Source: Halobacillus salinarum (GTDB taxonomy: Bacteria > Bacillota > Bacilli > Bacillales > Halobacillaceae). From it: a stretch of 64,000 nt of DNA. Location: contig NZ_CP095073.1 of the NCBI RefSeq assembly GCF_022919095.1, positions 1,426,001 through 1,490,000 of the forward strand. Direction: 5' to 3'. The notes beneath the pieces are model-generated. The model made no database searches, was not told the DNA's origin, and saw nothing but the letters and a program-made list of their open reading frames with translations. This document shows positions 62,017-64,000 of this stretch, one piece after another (position 1 is the first letter of the stretch; the number at the start of each line of letters is the position of its first letter). A program made the translations under genes and the position numbers.

Positions 62017-62520
62017 ATGTATGTAACAATTGCAGATTTTATTAGAGAATGGAACAAAGAAATGGCTCTCACTCAAAAAGTTTTGGAGGGATTGACAGAT
62101 GATTCTTTAAAACAAAGAGTTTATCCTGAAGGTCGCACTTTAGGAAGGATCGCTTGGCATTTTACGACTAATATTCCTGAATATTTAGCTCATTTTGGGT
62201 TGAATATCAATGGAGTAGAAAATGTTAATAGCGTTCCAAACTCAGCGAAAGAGATTGCTGAAACCTTTAAAAGAATAAGTTCTTACGCTTCTCAAGTGAT
62301 TGAGCAACAATGGACAGATGATTCTCTGAAGGAAGTGCAAAATGCATTTGGAAGGGAAGAATCAAATGCTCAAATTTTAATGGGATTAATCAAACACATT
62401 ATTCACCATCGTGGACAAGTTACCATTCTGATACGTCAGGCAGGAATCAAACCTTTTGGAGTTTATGGACCACCTAAAGAAGATTGGATTCATTTAGGTG
62501 TGGAAAATCCACCACTTTAA
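62017..62520 (+). CDS. DinB family protein, copy 1
   Basis: A four-helix-bundle metalloprotein of 167 residues. Three metal-ligand His positions fit DinB: RIAWHFTTN near 45 and IKHIIHHRGQV near 125-136. DinB/YfiT-like proteins include thiol S-transferases using bacillithiol; activity here unknown. ATG 62017 with AAGGAGGT 6 bases ahead; the longer frame from 61954 is rejected. Bounded by repeats D and E. Confidence 0.88.
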   Translation: MYVTIADFIREWNKEMALTQKVLEGLTDDSLKQRVYPEGRTLGRIAWHFTTNIPEYLAHFGLNINGVENVNSVPNSAKEIAETFKRISSYASQVIEQQWTDDSLKEVQNAFGREESNAQILMGLIKHIIHHRGQVTILIRQAGIKPFGVYGPPKEDWIHLGVENPPL

Positions 62521-62600
62521 GTCTAACTGCTAGCTTATAACCACAGGTTTTCAATAATTAAATGCAATCGTTTTGCTTAATTTGAGATTATATTTATATA

Positions 62601-62650
62601 TATCGATATCTAGTCTTCATGCTTAGGGGGCTTTAGCTTAATAAGACAAA
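62601..62650 (+). repeat. Interspersed AGTCTT-N9-GGGGC repeat, copy E (divergent)
   Basis: TATCGATATCTAGTCTT, 9 bases to GGGGCTTTAGCTTAATAAGA. Keeps the AGTCTT to GGGGC distance but has lost the AATT. Confidence 0.7.
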
Positions 62651-62954
62651 TCAAAAATCAGCTCCTTTACAAAGTTTAGGAACCGATTTTTCTATACTCT
62701 AAATTGCTTAGCGTTGTAAATCCGTATTTTTCCTGACCCTACCCCTAATTAAAAGTAAAAGTGGCTAGCTGTAAGAATTTAACCCCTTTCTTTTATGGAG
62801 TATTAATGAAAACCCATATCAAACCAATAAAAATCAATTGCAAGGCTTGGAAAATATCTGGCTAGTTCGCATAAAGATCCAGGGGGGGGGAATGGGAAAG
62901 GGAACCCCTTCAATTGCACTGAGAAGTTCTAGTAGTCTCCTCAAGAGGTTAAAC
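62651..62954. other. Non-coding stretch containing a nine-G run
   Basis: About 300 bases with no convincing gene. A run of nine G at 62882-62890 is the longest homopolymer G tract I see in the window. The plus-strand frame crossing it has no ribosome site. Confidence 0.45.
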
Positions 62955-63164
62955 TTAATTTGGATATGTGATAATACGTTCAATTTTATCAATAGCTACA
63001 AAATAGACTGCCTGCGGATTGTTCAAATCTTTACCAGAAACTACTCCATTTTCAACTTTTTTAACAACAAGATTTTGAATATCTCCACTTCCAAGCAGCA
63101 AAGCTACTGTTCTGTTTATTTGACATTGTAGAATTTTAGCTAATCCATCACAAGTAGGGTACAT
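62955..63164 (-). CDS. Small hypothetical protein
   Basis: 69 residues from ATG 63164 on the minus strand, preceded by AAAGGAG somewhat far upstream. The sequence MYPTCDGLAKILQCQINRTV then beta-like segments (QNLVVKKVENGVVSGKDL, AVYFVAIDKIERIITYP) resembles small Sm-like beta-barrel proteins of bacilli; that is only an impression. The only minus-strand gene in this accessory stretch. Confidence 0.55.
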   Translation of the reverse strand: MYPTCDGLAKILQCQINRTVALLLGSGDIQNLVVKKVENGVVSGKDLNNPQAVYFVAIDKIERIITYPN

Positions 63165-63392
63165 AGAAAAGAAACTCCTTTCCAAAAATATTAATCTATA
63201 ACTATCAGTATATTTTGAGATTAAGGACTTTGCTTGTATATCAACCCATTTTTATCTCAAAAGTCTGTTTCATCATTTATGTATGCCGTTTGACGGACTA
63301 GAGCAACAATCCTGTGCGAGGTTTAAGTACTTTTTTGAAGAACATACTAAAAGACGGAGTCTGCTAGAAAATTAGAAAGGAAGAGATAGGAT

Positions 63393-63869
63393 ATGCAAAA
63401 GCTGTTTGAATACAATTGGCAGGTTCGGGATGATTGGTTTTCCTGGTGTGAAACAGTGCCTGAAGAAGAATTGTTAAAAAAGCGAGTAGGCGGAGTTGGC
63501 AGCATTTTATATACTCTATTTCACATTGTGGATGTTGAATACAGCTGGATTTGTGGCTTGCAGGGTAAACCAGAACCTGAGGAACCACCCTTTGAATCCT
63601 ATGCAAGCTTATCTAAAGTTCGGAAACTTTCAAGGCAATATCATGGAGAAGTAGAATCATTTATTAAATCCTGGACGGACAATATGGAAAACACGCAACT
63701 TACAGAAGTTGATTCCAATGGTAAGACGTTTAGTTTTAGATACGGGGAAGTCATGCGCCATGTCATCGCCCACGAAATCCACCACGTCGGTCAATTATCA
63801 GTATGGGCACGTGAAATAGGATGGAAACCTATTACGGCAAATCTCATTGACAGAGGATTATTTACATAA
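63393..63869 (+). CDS. DinB family protein, copy 2
   Basis: A 158-residue DinB-like helical bundle. Metal-ligand His residues are in LYTLFHIVDVEYSW near 47 and VIAHEIHHVGQLS near 128-136. Only distantly similar to copy 1. GGAAGAG precedes the ATG. About 230 bases before it are non-coding. Confidence 0.88.
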   Translation: MQKLFEYNWQVRDDWFSWCETVPEEELLKKRVGGVGSILYTLFHIVDVEYSWICGLQGKPEPEEPPFESYASLSKVRKLSRQYHGEVESFIKSWTDNMENTQLTEVDSNGKTFSFRYGEVMRHVIAHEIHHVGQLSVWAREIGWKPITANLIDRGLFT

Positions 63870-63941
63870 AGGATAACTATATAATCATGGACGAAAAAGG
63901 CGGAAATCTGCAAACAAGGTTTGCTCTTATTATTTTATAGT

Positions 63942-64000
63942 CTTGATGTTGCTTCTCCTGGGCCAAGACTTTGGGACATAGCGTATACCCTTTACACTTG
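63942..64000 (+). pseudogene. Aminoglycoside-phosphotransferase-like fragment at the window edge
   Basis: The frame from 63942 reads LDVASPGPRLWDIAYTLYT, the post-DFD segment of APH/choline-kinase-type phosphotransferases (usually DxxxPGPRxxDxAY). The preceding bases give FALIIL in another frame before a stop, as if a few codons with the metal-binding Asp were damaged. No start codon or N-lobe is present upstream, so it appears to be a broken remnant. Confidence 0.45.

Noticed and set aside
59572-62650. True integron with attC sites
   Set aside because: No paired R and L boxes with GTTRRRY cores and no integrase are visible in the window; cassette likeness is organisational only.

Overview
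The window is chromosomal DNA of a Gram-positive, endospore-former-type member of the Bacillaceae, probably a moderately halophilic genus such as Halobacillus or a relative. The genus is inferred from protein flavour and gene order; no rRNA is present. The main evidence is the classical Bacillus backbone degS-degU-degV-comF-flagellar cluster-hpf-secA-prfB-cccB-ftsEX. It is collinear with B. subtilis except that comFB is missing, and ctpB-minJ, which follow ftsX in B. subtilis, lie about 26 kb further on.

Layout. (1) 1-5.1 kb: start of an amino acid permease, yvyE, the DegS/DegU two-component system and a DegV lipid-binding protein, then a 440-bp non-coding array with a strict 20-bp period. 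(2) 5.1-19.2 kb: competence genes comFA and comFC, then a late flagellar block (flgM, flgN, flgK, flgL, yviE, fliW, csrA, hag, flaG, fliD, fliS, fliT) with three SigD-type promoters and a CsrA-binding hairpin in the hag leader. hag is split by a single-base frameshift in a G run. An IS1182-type relic and several palindromes separate this block from hpf, which has a SigH-type promoter. (3) 19.5-28.3 kb: secA, prfB with its programmed +1 frameshift, a frameshifted yvjA, cccB, ftsE-ftsX and an M23 hydrolase with a PcsB/CwlO-type coiled coil. (4) 28.3-33.9 kb: a minus-strand 2-methylcitrate-cycle operon (prpC-prpD-prpB) with a cre site, preceded by a complete cobalamin riboswitch and terminator. 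A valine-pathway 3-hydroxyisobutyryl-CoA hydrolase gene diverges from it. (5) 34-43 kb: a CwlO-like NlpC/P60 hydrolase, a permease/TIGR03943 pair with a Zur-like box, small membrane proteins, a 1332-residue cell-wall GH97 glycosidase and a DUF421 protein. (6) 43.2-47 kb: a copper module (DUF4396 protein diverging from csoR-copA-copZ) with matching operator-like sites in both promoters. (7) 47.3-56 kb: DedA, an InhA metalloprotease, a TetR/SDR pair, a hypothetical protein, ctpB and minJ. (8) 56-64 kb: a TetR-controlled hydrolase/NAD-binding operon, then an accessory stretch of small single-gene units (membrane peptides, histidine phosphatase, GNAT, DUF3953, two DinB proteins, a phosphotransferase relic). 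Most junctions there carry a copy of the same roughly 50-bp repeat.

Most interesting. The cobalamin riboswitch is placed so that B12 would shut off the B12-independent methylcitrate route for propionyl-CoA. The 59.5-62.7 kb region resembles a cassette array built with a directly repeated element whose best copy is an intrinsic terminator. The 20-bp periodic array upstream of comFA and the copper-linked DUF4396 gene are also worth following. Two genes (hag, yvjA) each lack one G in a short G run, so sequencing error must be excluded before either is called a pseudogene.
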